The position numbers and the translations under genes are program-made. 64,000 nt of DNA from Arcticibacter sp. (lineage in GTDB: Bacteria; Bacteroidota; Bacteroidia; 2-12-FULL-35-15), in NCBI GenBank assembly GCA_021155045.1, contig JAJNQB010000013.1:1-64000 (forward strand). Direction: 5' to 3'. How positions within the stretch are numbered: the stretch's first letter is position 1; each line of letters starts with the position of its first letter. Under the pieces are notes generated by a model. That model worked only from the letters and a program-made list of their open reading frames with translations, did not search any database and was not told where the DNA came from. Shown here piece after piece: positions 52,601-60,404 of this stretch.

Positions 52601-55267
52601 TGGGCTGGAGCATCACCAAAAGGAAATGATGGGGCTACGTTGTTGTCTTTTTCGAGTGATAAAACACAATACAATGTTGGAGAAGATGTGAAGCTTACTA
52701 TTCCGTCAAGTGGAGTAGGTAGAGCATTAATCAGTATTGAATCTGGAACAAAAGTGCTAAAAGCATTTTGGACGGAAACACAAAAAGGTGAAACTAATTA
52801 TGCGTTTAAAGTTACACCTGATATGACACCTAATGTTTATATAAATGTAACATTTGTACAACCTCATTCGCAAACAGTAAATGATTTGCCGATACGGATG
52901 TATGGTGTTGTTCCTATTTCTGTGGAAGATCCAAACACGCATTTAAATCCTGTTGTAAAAACACCAGAAAAATGGAGTCCTGAAACAAAATCAAGTTTAA
53001 CAGTAACAGAAAAAGATGGAAAAGAAATGACTTATACTATTGCCATTGTTGATGAAGGATTGTTGGACTTAACTCGTTTTAAAACTCCTGACCCTTGGGC
53101 AGCATTTTATGCTCGTGAAGCATTAGGTGTAAAAACATGGGATATGTTTGATTTGGTAATGGGTGCTTATGGTGCAGAATTGACAAGGCTTTTAGCAATA
53201 GGTGGGGATGGTGATGTAAACAACAAAGCTGGTAATAAAGCTAATCGTTTTAAACCCATGGTTAAGTTTATGGGACCATTTCATTTGGGCAAAGGAAAAT
53301 CTGCTACACATGAATTTATGATGCCACAATATGTTGGAAGTGTTCGCACAATGGTAATTGCAGGATATAAAAATGCCTACGGTTCGACAGATGCCACAAC
53401 ACCTGTTCGCAAACCACTAATGATTTTAGGAACATTACCACGAGTGGTGGGTCCAAACGAAGAAGTAGATTTACCTGTAACGGTTTTTGCAATGGAAAAA
53501 CAAGTGAAAAATGTGAAGGTAGAAATAAAAGCAAACAACATGTTTACAACGCTTGATGGAACATCAAAATCACTTACGTTTAATGAAGTTGGTGATGATG
53601 TAGTTAATTTTAAATTAAAAGTTAATTCGGCATTAGGTGTTGGAAAAGTAAAAATTATTGCAACAAGTGGAAGTGAAAAAGCAGAGTTTGATATTGAATT
53701 GGATGTTAGAAATCCTAATCCGAAAGTTGTAAATGTTATTGAAACAATAATTGAAGCTGGAAAAACATGGGAAACACCATATACTCCTGCTGGTATGACA
53801 GGAACAAACAAAGGAACGATTGAACTTTCTTCTATACCTCCAATTAATTTAGGAGAACGATTAAAATATTTAATTGAATATCCTCATGGTTGTATTGAAC
53901 AAACTACCTCATCTGTTTTTCCGCAACTGTTTTTAACAGATATTTTAGATTTGAATAGTGATTACAAAATGACCATTGATAAAAACATAAAAGCTGGTAT
54001 AGAACGCTTAAAATTATTCCAAACAGCAAGTGGAGGCATGAGTTATTGGCCCGGAAATTATGAAGCTGATGACTGGGGAACAAGTTATGCTGGACATTTT
54101 ATGATTGAAGCAGAAATGAAAGGGTATGCTTTACCACCAAGCTTTTTAGAAAACTGGAAGCGTTATCAGCGCAACAGAGCTAATTCTTGGACTACGCCAA
54201 CAAAATCAAATGGCTATTATTATAATAGTGATTTAATTCAGGCATATCGTTTATATACACTGGCTTTAGCAAAATCACCAGAGTTGGGAGCAATGAATAG
54301 ATTGAAAGAATATCCAAACCTTTCTGTTTCTGCAAAATGGCGATTGGCTGCTGCTTATGTAAAAGCAGGGCAACCAGAAACGGCTAAAAAATTAATTGAA
54401 AATTTATCCTACAAAATAGATGCGTATGCGGAGATGTCTTATTCGTATGGTTCTGCAGACCGTGATAAAGCAATGATTTTAGAAACACTTACTATGTTGG
54501 ATAACAAAACAAAAGCAGCACTGTTGGTAAAAGACATATCGGCAGCATTGAGTGCAAACAGATGGATGAGTACACAAACAACCGCATATTGTTTAATTGC
54601 CGTTTCTAAATTTGCAAAAGGTTCTGGCAGCACAAGCAATAGTATGGGTTATAAAGTGAAAATTAATAATGCTGCACCAATAATTTTAAACACACAACTG
54701 CCTGTTAAGCAAATTGATATGCAATTGAAAGGAGCATCTGCAGGTACGGTTAGTGTTACTAATACTGGATCAGGAGTTATGTTTGCTCGAATTATTTTGG
54801 AAGGTATTCCAGAAACAGGTGACCAAACAGAAGCACAAAACGATTTAGTGTTGGATGTTAATTATACTACTATGGAAGGCGGTTTGATAGATGTTACTAA
54901 GCTAGAACAAGGAACCGATTTTATTGCTGAAGTACAAATTAAAAACCCTGGAACAAGAGGAGAATACTTGCAAATGGCACTATCGCAAATATTTCCGAGT
55001 GGTTGGGAAATTCATAACACAAGAATGGATGAGGCGGAAAGTACTGTAAAAAGTGATTATCCAACGTATCAAGATATTAGAGACGATAGAGTATATAGCT
55101 ATTTTAATATTTCACCTGCTACCACTAAAACATTCCGTATTGTTTTAAATGCGGCATATTTAGGTAAATATTATTTGCCAACGGTGTATTGCGAAGCGAT
55201 GTATGATAATACCATTAATGCTCGTAAGGCAGGCAAATGGGTAGAAGTAGTGAAGCCGGGTAGTTAA
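49667..55267 (+). CDS. Alpha-2-macroglobulin family protein with thioester motif
   Basis: 1866 residues. A single N-terminal hydrophobic anchor (6-24) without a lipobox Cys suggests inner-membrane anchoring facing the periplasm. Macroglobulin domains include an MG2-type GFIYGERGVWRPGDTLFLSF near 630; the A2M domain has FMPQYVGSVRT-like MMPQYVGSVRTMVIAGYKNA near 1217; the thioester site is YPHGCIEQTTSS with Cys near 1409 and Gln near 1412; a helical toroid follows. Bacterial A2M proteins trap attacking proteases through the thioester. An unusual Asp/Tyr-rich tract (about 465-510) interrupts the N-terminal part. The peptidoglycan synthase PbpC, a frequent neighbour, is absent. Monocistronic, with a terminator. 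Confidence 0.92.
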   Translation: MSKRVLLLIVAAVILVFAGLSVLLKKSDSNYEQVNPAFSAYISAYTSGVISSESTIRILLANETQTPIEIGKPIDKELFDFSPSIKGIAVWLDNRTIEFRPEKPLPNGKEYKVEFYLSDIMEVPREFKTFDFAFQVMKQSFEVYIDGMTTTDKKTLRTQRLDATLSTADVADFTQVEKIITVTQNGKSLPVVWVHEGNKTTHRFSVEGIQRTEKAGQIEITWDGKPIDVDISNTITMEIPALGDFKVVSVSVEQANEQCVVMQFSDPLMENQTLNGLITLTGGSALKYIIQDNEVRVYPQVRQVGARTITAEVGVKNILGMPLKARYLMELMFEEIKPQIQLVGKGIILPNSNGLTFPFRAVSLRAVDVKILKIYEKNIPQFLQVNSLDGQRELRRVGKIVLKKTVQLTQKSAMDLGKWNTYSLDLDKLIKTEPGAIYKIIISFKKEYSTFTCTETDNSSDNDNMQRLNDEYADDDDERDWDYYGNYYYDDYEYYDDYDYGYNYQDRDNPCKKSYYRNREVNRNFLASDLGLIAKRGVDGSMNFVVTNLVTAQPISNATVEIYDYQLQVLKSLKTNGEGMCEGSFKKKPFLMIAKSGTQRGYLKLDDGSSLSVSAFDVSGEAVQKGVKGFIYGERGVWRPGDTLFLSFILEDKQNTLPKNHPVQFELLNPQGQIFRKMVKTVGLDGFYNFTTTTDKSSPTGNWTARVKVGGAWFTKNIKIETIMPNRLKIKLDFGVEKLSVSKKDVNGNLEVKWLHGAIARNLNAKIDVTLSQIKTVFKKYEDFHFDDAARSFSSEAQTIFDADINNEGKAIVKPNLNVNDAAPGMLRATFKARVFEQGGAFSVDQFSLPYSPYSSYVGIKLPEGNRYTGMIQTDTNHIVKVVTVDSDGKPVSKKNLKVQVYKINWRWWWDSYDGDLANYVGSEYRQPILSQNISTVDGKGQFVLRVNRPDWGRFYVCVTDEESGHRTGQTVYIDWPAWAGASPKGNDGATLLSFSSDKTQYNVGEDVKLTIPSSGVGRALISIESGTKVLKAFWTETQKGETNYAFKVTPDMTPNVYINVTFVQPHSQTVNDLPIRMYGVVPISVEDPNTHLNPVVKTPEKWSPETKSSLTVTEKDGKEMTYTIAIVDEGLLDLTRFKTPDPWAAFYAREALGVKTWDMFDLVMGAYGAELTRLLAIGGDGDVNNKAGNKANRFKPMVKFMGPFHLGKGKSATHEFMMPQYVGSVRTMVIAGYKNAYGSTDATTPVRKPLMILGTLPRVVGPNEEVDLPVTVFAMEKQVKNVKVEIKANNMFTTLDGTSKSLTFNEVGDDVVNFKLKVNSALGVGKVKIIATSGSEKAEFDIELDVRNPNPKVVNVIETIIEAGKTWETPYTPAGMTGTNKGTIELSSIPPINLGERLKYLIEYPHGCIEQTTSSVFPQLFLTDILDLNSDYKMTIDKNIKAGIERLKLFQTASGGMSYWPGNYEADDWGTSYAGHFMIEAEMKGYALPPSFLENWKRYQRNRANSWTTPTKSNGYYYNSDLIQAYRLYTLALAKSPELGAMNRLKEYPNLSVSAKWRLAAAYVKAGQPETAKKLIENLSYKIDAYAEMSYSYGSADRDKAMILETLTMLDNKTKAALLVKDISAALSANRWMSTQTTAYCLIAVSKFAKGSGSTSNSMGYKVKINNAAPIILNTQLPVKQIDMQLKGASAGTVSVTNTGSGVMFARIILEGIPETGDQTEAQNDLVLDVNYTTMEGGLIDVTKLEQGTDFIAEVQIKNPGTRGEYLQMALSQIFPSGWEIHNTRMDEAESTVKSDYPTYQDIRDDRVYSYFNISPATTKTFRIVLNAAYLGKYYLPTVYCEAMYDNTINARKAGKWVEVVKPGS

Positions 55268-55288
55268 AAAAGCACTTAATTGTAAAAT

Positions 55289-55319
55289 AAAAGCCGTAAA
55301 GTAAAACTTTGCGGCTTTT
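55289..55319 (+). terminator. Rho-independent terminator of the macroglobulin gene
   Basis: A 14-bp stem AAAAGCCGTAAAGT with ACTTTGCGGCTTTT (one G-T pair), 3-base loop, T run. It lies 21 bases after the stop codon. Confidence 0.88.
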
Positions 55320-55322
55320 TGC

Positions 55323-55330
55323 TATATTTG
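55323..55330 (+). promoter_or_regulatory. Putative -7 box of the TPR-SpoIIE operon
   Basis: TATATTTG starts 3 bases after the preceding terminator stem and lies 19 bases before the ATG at 55350. The terminator and promoter are therefore fused back to back. Confidence 0.55.
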
Positions 55331-55349
55331 AATATACCTAACACTAGAT

Positions 55350-57473
55350 ATGAAAACATATTTGTTAAAAACCATTCTTTTTTTATTTTTTATTTCGTTC
55401 AACTCTCTTTTTGCCTTAAATACAGATAGTTTAGCAAATATTGTGAAAGGCTCTAGTGCCGATACGCTAAAATTAAAAGCATTAGAAAAATTAGTTTCAT
55501 TTTATAAAAGAAAAGATCCTGCCAAAGCATCAGATTATTTTAATCAATATGAATCAATTTATAAGTCAATGAAAGATACTAGCAGTTATGTTGGAAAATT
55601 TCATGCTTTAAAGGGGTATAGGTTAATGCACAACGGAGAACAACAGAATGCACTTGCAGAATTTATAATAGCTGAAAAATATTTTTTAGAAACAAAAAGT
55701 TACGATGAATTATGGAATGTGTACAATAATTTTGGTTCTGCTTATGAAAATATGGGTAATCTCCCTAAAGCTTTGGCGTATTATTTAAAATCGATGGATA
55801 TTGGCGAAAAACATCTAGGCGTTGGAGCAACAGCTGGTACGGCTATGAATATTGGCGTTATCTATGGAGAACAAAAAATGTACAAAGAAGCTTTAAAATA
55901 TTTTAGGTTGTCGGCAAGTGTTTATAGTAAAGTTGAAAATAGCTGGGGATATGGAAATGATTTAAATAATATTGGACAAGTTTATGGTTTCCTCGAACAA
56001 TACGATTCTGCAAAATATTATTATGCTGCTGCTATCAGAGTTTGGGATAAGATGGGCGATAAACAAGGGTTAGCAATGACTTACCATAATCTTGGAAATT
56101 TGTATGGATTTACAAAAAAGTTTGGTGATGCCGAAAAATACTTACAAAAAAGTTTAGATCTAAGTTATGAAATGAATGACCAGTTTGGTATTACCATCAA
56201 TCTAGCAACTCTTAGCCGATTAGCATTAGACTTAGGATTTAAAGAAAAAGGGCTCAAGTATATGAATGAAGCGATTGTTTATGCTGAAAAAAATCAATTG
56301 TTAAATGTTCAAAAAGAAAATTATGAATTGCTATATAAATTTTACAAAAAAGAAAATAACTATAAATCCGCTTTTGATTATTTAGAAAAGTATTTTGTTG
56401 TGTACGATTCTATCAATAATCAAGATAATAATAAGGTTTTAAAAGAGATGCAGGAAAAATACGAGTCGGAGAAAAAACAAGTAGAGATTGATAAGCAAAA
56501 ATATGATATAGCAGAAAAAGATTTAAAACTGTTGGAACAAAACAAAAAAGCAATAATTTATATTTCTATTATTGCTTTGGCACTTGTTATTATTTTATTT
56601 GTTTTATATCAATATAAACAGAAGCAGAAGTCAAACACTATTATTTTAGCACAAAAAAAAGAAGTTGAAAAACAAAAAGAGCTAATTGAAATACAAAAAG
56701 AAATGGTGGAGGAGAAGAACAAAGAAATTACCGATAGTATCAATTACGCTAAACGTTTACAAGAGGCAATATTACCTCCCGAAAAATATTTTAAAACGCA
56801 TTTACCTGATAGTTTTATTTTTTATAGACCAAAAGATATAGTAGCTGGAGATTTTTATTGGATGGAAGTATCTGAATCGAGCAACGAAATATTTTTTGCA
56901 TCTGCTGATTCTACAGGTCATGGAGTTCCTGGTGCTTTGGTTTCTGTAGTTTGTTCTAATGCACTGAATCGTTCTGTAAAAGAATTCAAAATAACTAGCC
57001 CAGCAAAAATTTTGGATAAAGTGAGAGAATTAGTAATCGAAACTTTTGAAAAAAGTGAAAACACCGTTGAGGATGGAATGGACATTTCTTTATGTTATTT
57101 AGATAAAAAAAGTTTGGTGGCAAGATGGGCAGGAGCAAATAATCCATTGTGGATAATACGAAATAAAGAATTAATTGAGTTTAAAGGAGATAAGCAACCT
57201 ATTGGCAAATATGAGCTATCAGAACCATTTACGGAACAAAAAATTCAACTTCAAAAAGGGGATATCATTTACATGTTTACCGATGGTATAGCAGACCAAT
57301 TTGGTGGACCAAAAGGAAAAAAATTCAAGTACAAGCAATTGGCTGAAATAATATTAGCTAATGCTCATTTGCCATTGATTGAGCAAAAGCAAAAATTAGA
57401 AATAGAAATAAAAAATTGGCAAGGAAATATTGAACAAGTAGATGATATGAGTTTAATTGCTGTTCAGATATGA
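55350..57473 (+). CDS. Membrane TPR sensor with SpoIIE-type phosphatase domain
   Basis: 707 residues. A signal peptide ends near 22 (NSLFALN). About seven TPRs span 30-340 (AYENMGNLPKALAYYLKSMD, NIGVIYGEQKMYKEALKYF, TYHNLGNLYGFTKKFGDAEKYL). A transmembrane helix (IIYISIIALALVIILFVLY) sits near 402-420, followed by a Lys/Glu coiled coil (430-470). The cytoplasmic PP2C/SpoIIE domain (about 470-707) contains DSTGHGVPGALVSVV near 525, DGMDISLCYLD near 573 and YMFTDGIADQFGGP near 640. This periplasmic-TPR plus SpoIIE layout is common in Bacteroidota signal transduction. It probably dephosphorylates an unknown partner. The next gene overlaps it by 4 bases. Confidence 0.9.
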   Translation: MKTYLLKTILFLFFISFNSLFALNTDSLANIVKGSSADTLKLKALEKLVSFYKRKDPAKASDYFNQYESIYKSMKDTSSYVGKFHALKGYRLMHNGEQQNALAEFIIAEKYFLETKSYDELWNVYNNFGSAYENMGNLPKALAYYLKSMDIGEKHLGVGATAGTAMNIGVIYGEQKMYKEALKYFRLSASVYSKVENSWGYGNDLNNIGQVYGFLEQYDSAKYYYAAAIRVWDKMGDKQGLAMTYHNLGNLYGFTKKFGDAEKYLQKSLDLSYEMNDQFGITINLATLSRLALDLGFKEKGLKYMNEAIVYAEKNQLLNVQKENYELLYKFYKKENNYKSAFDYLEKYFVVYDSINNQDNNKVLKEMQEKYESEKKQVEIDKQKYDIAEKDLKLLEQNKKAIIYISIIALALVIILFVLYQYKQKQKSNTIILAQKKEVEKQKELIEIQKEMVEEKNKEITDSINYAKRLQEAILPPEKYFKTHLPDSFIFYRPKDIVAGDFYWMEVSESSNEIFFASADSTGHGVPGALVSVVCSNALNRSVKEFKITSPAKILDKVRELVIETFEKSENTVEDGMDISLCYLDKKSLVARWAGANNPLWIIRNKELIEFKGDKQPIGKYELSEPFTEQKIQLQKGDIIYMFTDGIADQFGGPKGKKFKYKQLAEIILANAHLPLIEQKQKLEIEIKNWQGNIEQVDDMSLIAVQI

Positions 57474-57952
57474 AATATTCTATTCCTCAATTACAAAAAG
57501 AATTAGCAACGCGCTCACCCAATGAAGTTTTGGAAATAGCAGCTAAACTGGCTAAATTCAGGAAAGAAAATAAAGATTATTTAACTTATTTATTGTTTGG
57601 TTCTGCTGATGAGCAGGAATATGTGAAAGAATCAAAAGAAAAAATAAATGAATCATTTGCTACTATTAGTAGAAAATCAGCTTACACAACAAAAAAAGGA
57701 TTGCAAAAAGTAATTAGGGTCTTGTATAAACTGATTAAAAATTCAAAATCAAAACAAACAGAAATTGAATTAAGAATATTTTTTTGTAATAAAGTAAAAT
57801 CTGCAAGAATCAATTTAGACTCGAGTAAAGTGATTAATAATATATACTATAGAGAAATCGAAAAGATAGAAGCAGTGTATGTTAAACTGCATGAGGACTT
57901 ACGGTATGATTATAAACCTGATATGGAAAGGTTAGGAATTGAATCAATATAA
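57470..57952 (+). CDS. Unknown helical protein coupled to the SpoIIE sensor
   Basis: 160 residues, basic, mostly helical, without signal peptide or membrane segment. Features: an N-terminal SIPQLQKELATRSPNEVLEI helix, LAKFRKENKDYLTYLLFGSA, and a C-terminal IYYREIEKIEAVYVKLHEDL helix. It starts in ATGA overlap with the SpoIIE-sensor stop, so translation is coupled. I do not recognise the family. A regulatory partner or substrate of the phosphatase is a reasonable guess only. Confidence 0.7.
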   Translation: MKYSIPQLQKELATRSPNEVLEIAAKLAKFRKENKDYLTYLLFGSADEQEYVKESKEKINESFATISRKSAYTTKKGLQKVIRVLYKLIKNSKSKQTEIELRIFFCNKVKSARINLDSSKVINNIYYREIEKIEAVYVKLHEDLRYDYKPDMERLGIESI

Positions 57953-58006
57953 ATTCAATCAACATTATTAGGAATGAAATTTGCTTACATTTATTAAAAT
58001 TAAAAT

Positions 58007-59011
58007 ATGAAATTTAAAAATTTACTGCTATTATTATCTATTCTTATTTTAGGCTCTTGTTCTAAGTACGGTTTTGTGAAATTAAAATATCCTCAGTCGC
58101 CAAATGCTGTTTTACCTGAAAACATTAAAAATATCGCAATTGTAAATCGCTCTATAGCTTCCAAAGATGTAAACCATTCTATTCTAAAAGATATTATTTT
58201 ATCTGGAGAAGTCGCAGGCTCTGATAAAGTTGCTTCTGATGAATGTTTAAAAGCAGTGTATGATAGATTTAATGGTTATCAAGATTATAAAATTTTATTT
58301 CCAAACAAAACAAAATTAGAAGGAACAGGAACAAGAGTAACTCCTGAAATTTTAGAATGGAAAATTGTAAAACAAATTTGTGATTCAACGGGAGCAGATG
58401 CCTTATTGGTGTTGGAAATGTTTGATTCTAATTCAGATATTCTTTTAAGTACTGTAACAAATCAGGTTAATAATGTTATTTCAGGAAACATAGGCACTCC
58501 GGCACCTCCAAATCAAATAAGAATGAATGTAGTTAGCTATTGGAGAATGTATGACCCTTCTAAAAAACTAATTATTGACCAATTTCAATCTACAAATTAT
58601 TTAACATTTAATACTAATGGCTATGTAAATATTCCTCCTCCTGAAGCATTGCCACAAACAGCTTATGCTGCTGGCGAACAATATGTTTATCGTTTTTTAC
58701 CAAGTTATTATTATGTAAAACGCGATATGTATAAAAAAGGGAAAGGAGCATTTAAGCAACAATTTAAGATAGCTTTTAGAAAATCGGAAGTTGCCAACTG
58801 GCAAGGTGCCTATGATGTTTGGTTTTCAATAGCTCAAAAAGCTTCAGGAAAAAATGCAGGGAAAGCGTGTTTGAATTTAGCGGTCGCCTGTGAGGTTCTT
58901 GGTAAGACAGAAGAAGCATTGTCTTGGGCAAAAAAATCCTACGAAGATTATGGTAATAAGCTTGGAAGAGATTATGCTAATAAACTTAAATATAGAATTA
59001 GGATTGAATAA
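58007..59011 (+). CDS. DUF6340 family lipoprotein
   Basis: 334 residues. A lipoprotein signal peptide has lipobox LGSCS with Cys at about 18. The body has the DUF6340 features IAIVNRSIASKDVNH near 46, SDECLKAVYDRFNGYQ near 80, GADALLVLEMFDSNSDI near 127, VVSYWRMYDPSKKLIIDQF near 167 and a TPR-like C-terminus (WQGAYDVWFSIAQKASGKNA). The family is a Bacteroidota outer-membrane lipoprotein of unknown function. Starts with ATG at 58007, 54 bases after the preceding gene; no good -7 box seen. Confidence 0.82.
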   Translation: MKFKNLLLLLSILILGSCSKYGFVKLKYPQSPNAVLPENIKNIAIVNRSIASKDVNHSILKDIILSGEVAGSDKVASDECLKAVYDRFNGYQDYKILFPNKTKLEGTGTRVTPEILEWKIVKQICDSTGADALLVLEMFDSNSDILLSTVTNQVNNVISGNIGTPAPPNQIRMNVVSYWRMYDPSKKLIIDQFQSTNYLTFNTNGYVNIPPPEALPQTAYAAGEQYVYRFLPSYYYVKRDMYKKGKGAFKQQFKIAFRKSEVANWQGAYDVWFSIAQKASGKNAGKACLNLAVACEVLGKTEEALSWAKKSYEDYGNKLGRDYANKLKYRIRIE

Positions 59012-59045
59012 ATAATAATTTAATTCTGACAAAATTTCTCTTTTT

Positions 59046-59070
59046 CTGAAAATTTTTCTTTTCAGTTTTT
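59046..59070 (+). terminator. AT-rich terminator-like hairpin after the DUF6340 gene
   Basis: CTGAAAA pairs with TTTTCAG around a 6-base loop, followed by a long T-rich run. It is enclosed by a wider inverted repeat, TCTGACAAAA (59025-59034) with TTTTGTCAGA (59093-59102). Confidence 0.55.
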
Positions 59071-59074
59071 AATT

Positions 59075-59120
59075 TTTTTATCTCATCTGATTTTTTGTCA
59101 GATTTATTTTATCTCATTTG
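59075..59120 (+). promoter_or_regulatory. Direct repeats upstream of hsp20 (possible operator)
   Basis: The motif TTTTATCTCAT-C/T-TG occurs twice with a 32-base period (about 59075-59089 and 59107-59120), roughly 85-125 bases before the hsp20 ATG. The spacing of about three helical turns suits a bound regulator, but no known heat-shock operator (CIRCE) is present. Confidence 0.35.
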
Positions 59121-59186
59121 CGATGGAATATTTTTTGCATTTTCCCTAATAAATATTAATTAAATAAATTGTTTAACTAAAATTAT

Positions 59187-59192
59187 AGGAGG
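59187..59192 (+). promoter_or_regulatory. Perfect Shine-Dalgarno site before hsp20
   Basis: AGGAGG ends 7 bases before the ATG at 59200, the ideal spacing. I did not see a comparable site before the other genes in this window, and ribosome binding sites of this strength are rare in Bacteroidota, so this one stands out. Confidence 0.8.
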
Positions 59193-59199
59193 AAAAAAA

Positions 59200-59667
59200 A
59201 TGACACTAGTAAAATGGAAAAGACCAATAGATAATGGCCACACAGGAAGTGAGTTGTTTTTAAACTCACCGTTTTCAAACTTATTTGAAAGCTTTTTTAA
59301 CGATGATTATTTTTCAAAAGAAAGAGCATCATTTGTCCCGGCAATTAATGTTTTAGAGGAAAATGATAAATTTTTAATAGAAGTATCTGCTCCTGGTTTT
59401 GAAAAAGAAAACATCAAAGTTGAATTAGATAAGAATATCTTATCTATTACAGGAACTCATAAAATTGAAAACGAATCTGAAGACTCTAAATTAAATTACA
59501 AGAGAAAAGAATTTTCGTTTGGTTCATTTCAAAGAAGCTTTGCATTGCCTGAAAATATTGATGAAAATAAGATTTCGGCAAAATATGAAAATGGTGTTTT
59601 GAAAATTTCAGTTTTGAAAAAAGAAAAAAGCAAAGAAAATTCAGCCAAACAAATTCTAATTTCATAA
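59200..59667 (+). CDS. Small heat-shock protein (Hsp20/alpha-crystallin family)
   Basis: 155 residues. A disordered N-terminus (LVKWKRPIDNGHTGSELFLN) precedes the alpha-crystallin domain (about 45-135: INVLEENDKFLIEVSAPGFE, then ILSITGTHKIENESED and YENGVLKISVLKK). The C-terminal I-x-I-type anchor is ILIS. It forms oligomers that hold unfolding proteins in the cytoplasm during heat stress. It has a perfect Shine-Dalgarno site and an AT-rich upstream region with direct repeats. A small membrane protein gene follows after 29 bases. Confidence 0.95.
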   Translation: MTLVKWKRPIDNGHTGSELFLNSPFSNLFESFFNDDYFSKERASFVPAINVLEENDKFLIEVSAPGFEKENIKVELDKNILSITGTHKIENESEDSKLNYKRKEFSFGSFQRSFALPENIDENKISAKYENGVLKISVLKKEKSKENSAKQILIS

Positions 59668-59696
59668 AAACGATGTCTAACTAAATATTTTAAATT

Positions 59697-59945
59697 ATGA
59701 ATGTAGCTATTATAGGATTATTTATAATACCTGCCATTGTAACTTTTATGTTGGTTGCACTTATGATAAAAGAAAGGGAATATCTGTTTCCTAAAAGACC
59801 AGGTATTAAGAATTTTTCAAAAAAAGAAAAATTAATAAACAAAAAAAGTACTACTAAAGATTCTCAGAAAAAGATAAGTTCACTTTACTTATTTAATGCT
59901 GAAAATAGATTAAAAGATTTTTCTGGAGGAAATTTAGGGATATAA
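59697..59945 (+). CDS. Small single-span membrane protein of unknown function
   Basis: 82 residues. A single hydrophobic helix lies at about 4-24 (IIGLFIIPAIVTFMLVALMI), followed by a Lys/Ser-rich cytoplasmic tail (KEREYLFPKRPGIKNFSKKE). It follows hsp20 by 29 bases and ends at a terminator, so it probably belongs to the same transcript. No family is recognised; a stress-related membrane role is only suggested by context. Confidence 0.6.
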   Translation: MNVAIIGLFIIPAIVTFMLVALMIKEREYLFPKRPGIKNFSKKEKLINKKSTTKDSQKKISSLYLFNAENRLKDFSGGNLGI

Positions 59946-59978
59946 AAAAAAGCCGAAACAACAAGTTTCGGCTTTTTT
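59946..59978 (+). terminator. Bidirectional terminator (AAGCCGAAAC stem)
   Basis: A perfect 14-bp stem AAAAAAGCCGAAAC with GTTTCGGCTTTTTT and a 5-base loop, serving the hsp20 unit and the opposite PhnA gene, whose stop codon (59977-59979) lies at the end of the stem. Confidence 0.9.
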
Positions 59979-60231
59979 ATACCTTTTTCAGAAAACAAGC
60001 TTTTAAAACAATATTTTGCCCCTCTATTTTACAATCTACTTCTTCTTCGTTATCCGTAAGTTTTATTCTTTTAACTTTTGTTCCTTGCTTTAAGTTAAGA
60101 GTAGAGCCTTTTACATTTAAACTTTTAATGATTACTACCGCATCGCCATCAGTTAAAATGTTTCCGTTTGAATCTTTTACTTCCATTTCGTGTAATTTAT
60201 TTAGAGTCTGTTTAAATTTTTCTCCTGTCAT
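59977..60231 (-). CDS. PhnA-domain protein (short, no zinc ribbon)
   Basis: 84 residues from the ATG at 60231; a TTG three codons upstream is in frame. It carries the PhnA/YjdM C-terminal SH3-like domain: VKDSNGNILTDGDAVVIIKS, LNVKGSTLNLKQGTKVKRIK, and EVDCKIEGQNIVLKACFLKK. The N-terminal zinc ribbon of full-length YjdM is missing. Despite the old name, a direct role in phosphonate breakdown is not established for this domain. Its first two codons (ATG ACA) lie inside an inverted-repeat element (60226-60303), so a mobile repeat may have redefined its start. It shares a bidirectional terminator with the opposite small gene. Confidence 0.8.
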   Translation of the reverse strand: MTGEKFKQTLNKLHEMEVKDSNGNILTDGDAVVIIKSLNVKGSTLNLKQGTKVKRIKLTDNEEEVDCKIEGQNIVLKACFLKKV

Positions 60232-60303
60232 TTCGATCAAGAGGGAAAAATCTCTTGTTAAGAATAAGATTTCTCTCCGCCAACTGGGCGGATCGAAATG
60301 ACA
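60226..60303 (+). repeat. Inverted-repeat element overlapping the PhnA start codon
   Basis: 13-bp perfect terminal inverted repeats TGTCATTTCGATC (60226-60238) and GATCGAAATGACA (60291-60303) enclose 52 bases. The interior holds a GC hairpin CCGCC-AACTG-GGCGG and a second partial match, AAATCT/AGATTT. The GC-rich core contrasts with the surrounding AT-rich DNA. The ends resemble GAAATGACA-type intergenic repeats seen in many bacterial genomes. No convincing target-site duplication is visible. Confidence 0.75.
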
Positions 60304-60404
60304 TTCTTAATAGCTATTAAATTATTTTAAAAAATTTAATAGGTTAGCTATTTAATCAGGTCAAAAGTACAATTATTTGTAAAAACTATTAACAGTAAAT
60401 TTTG

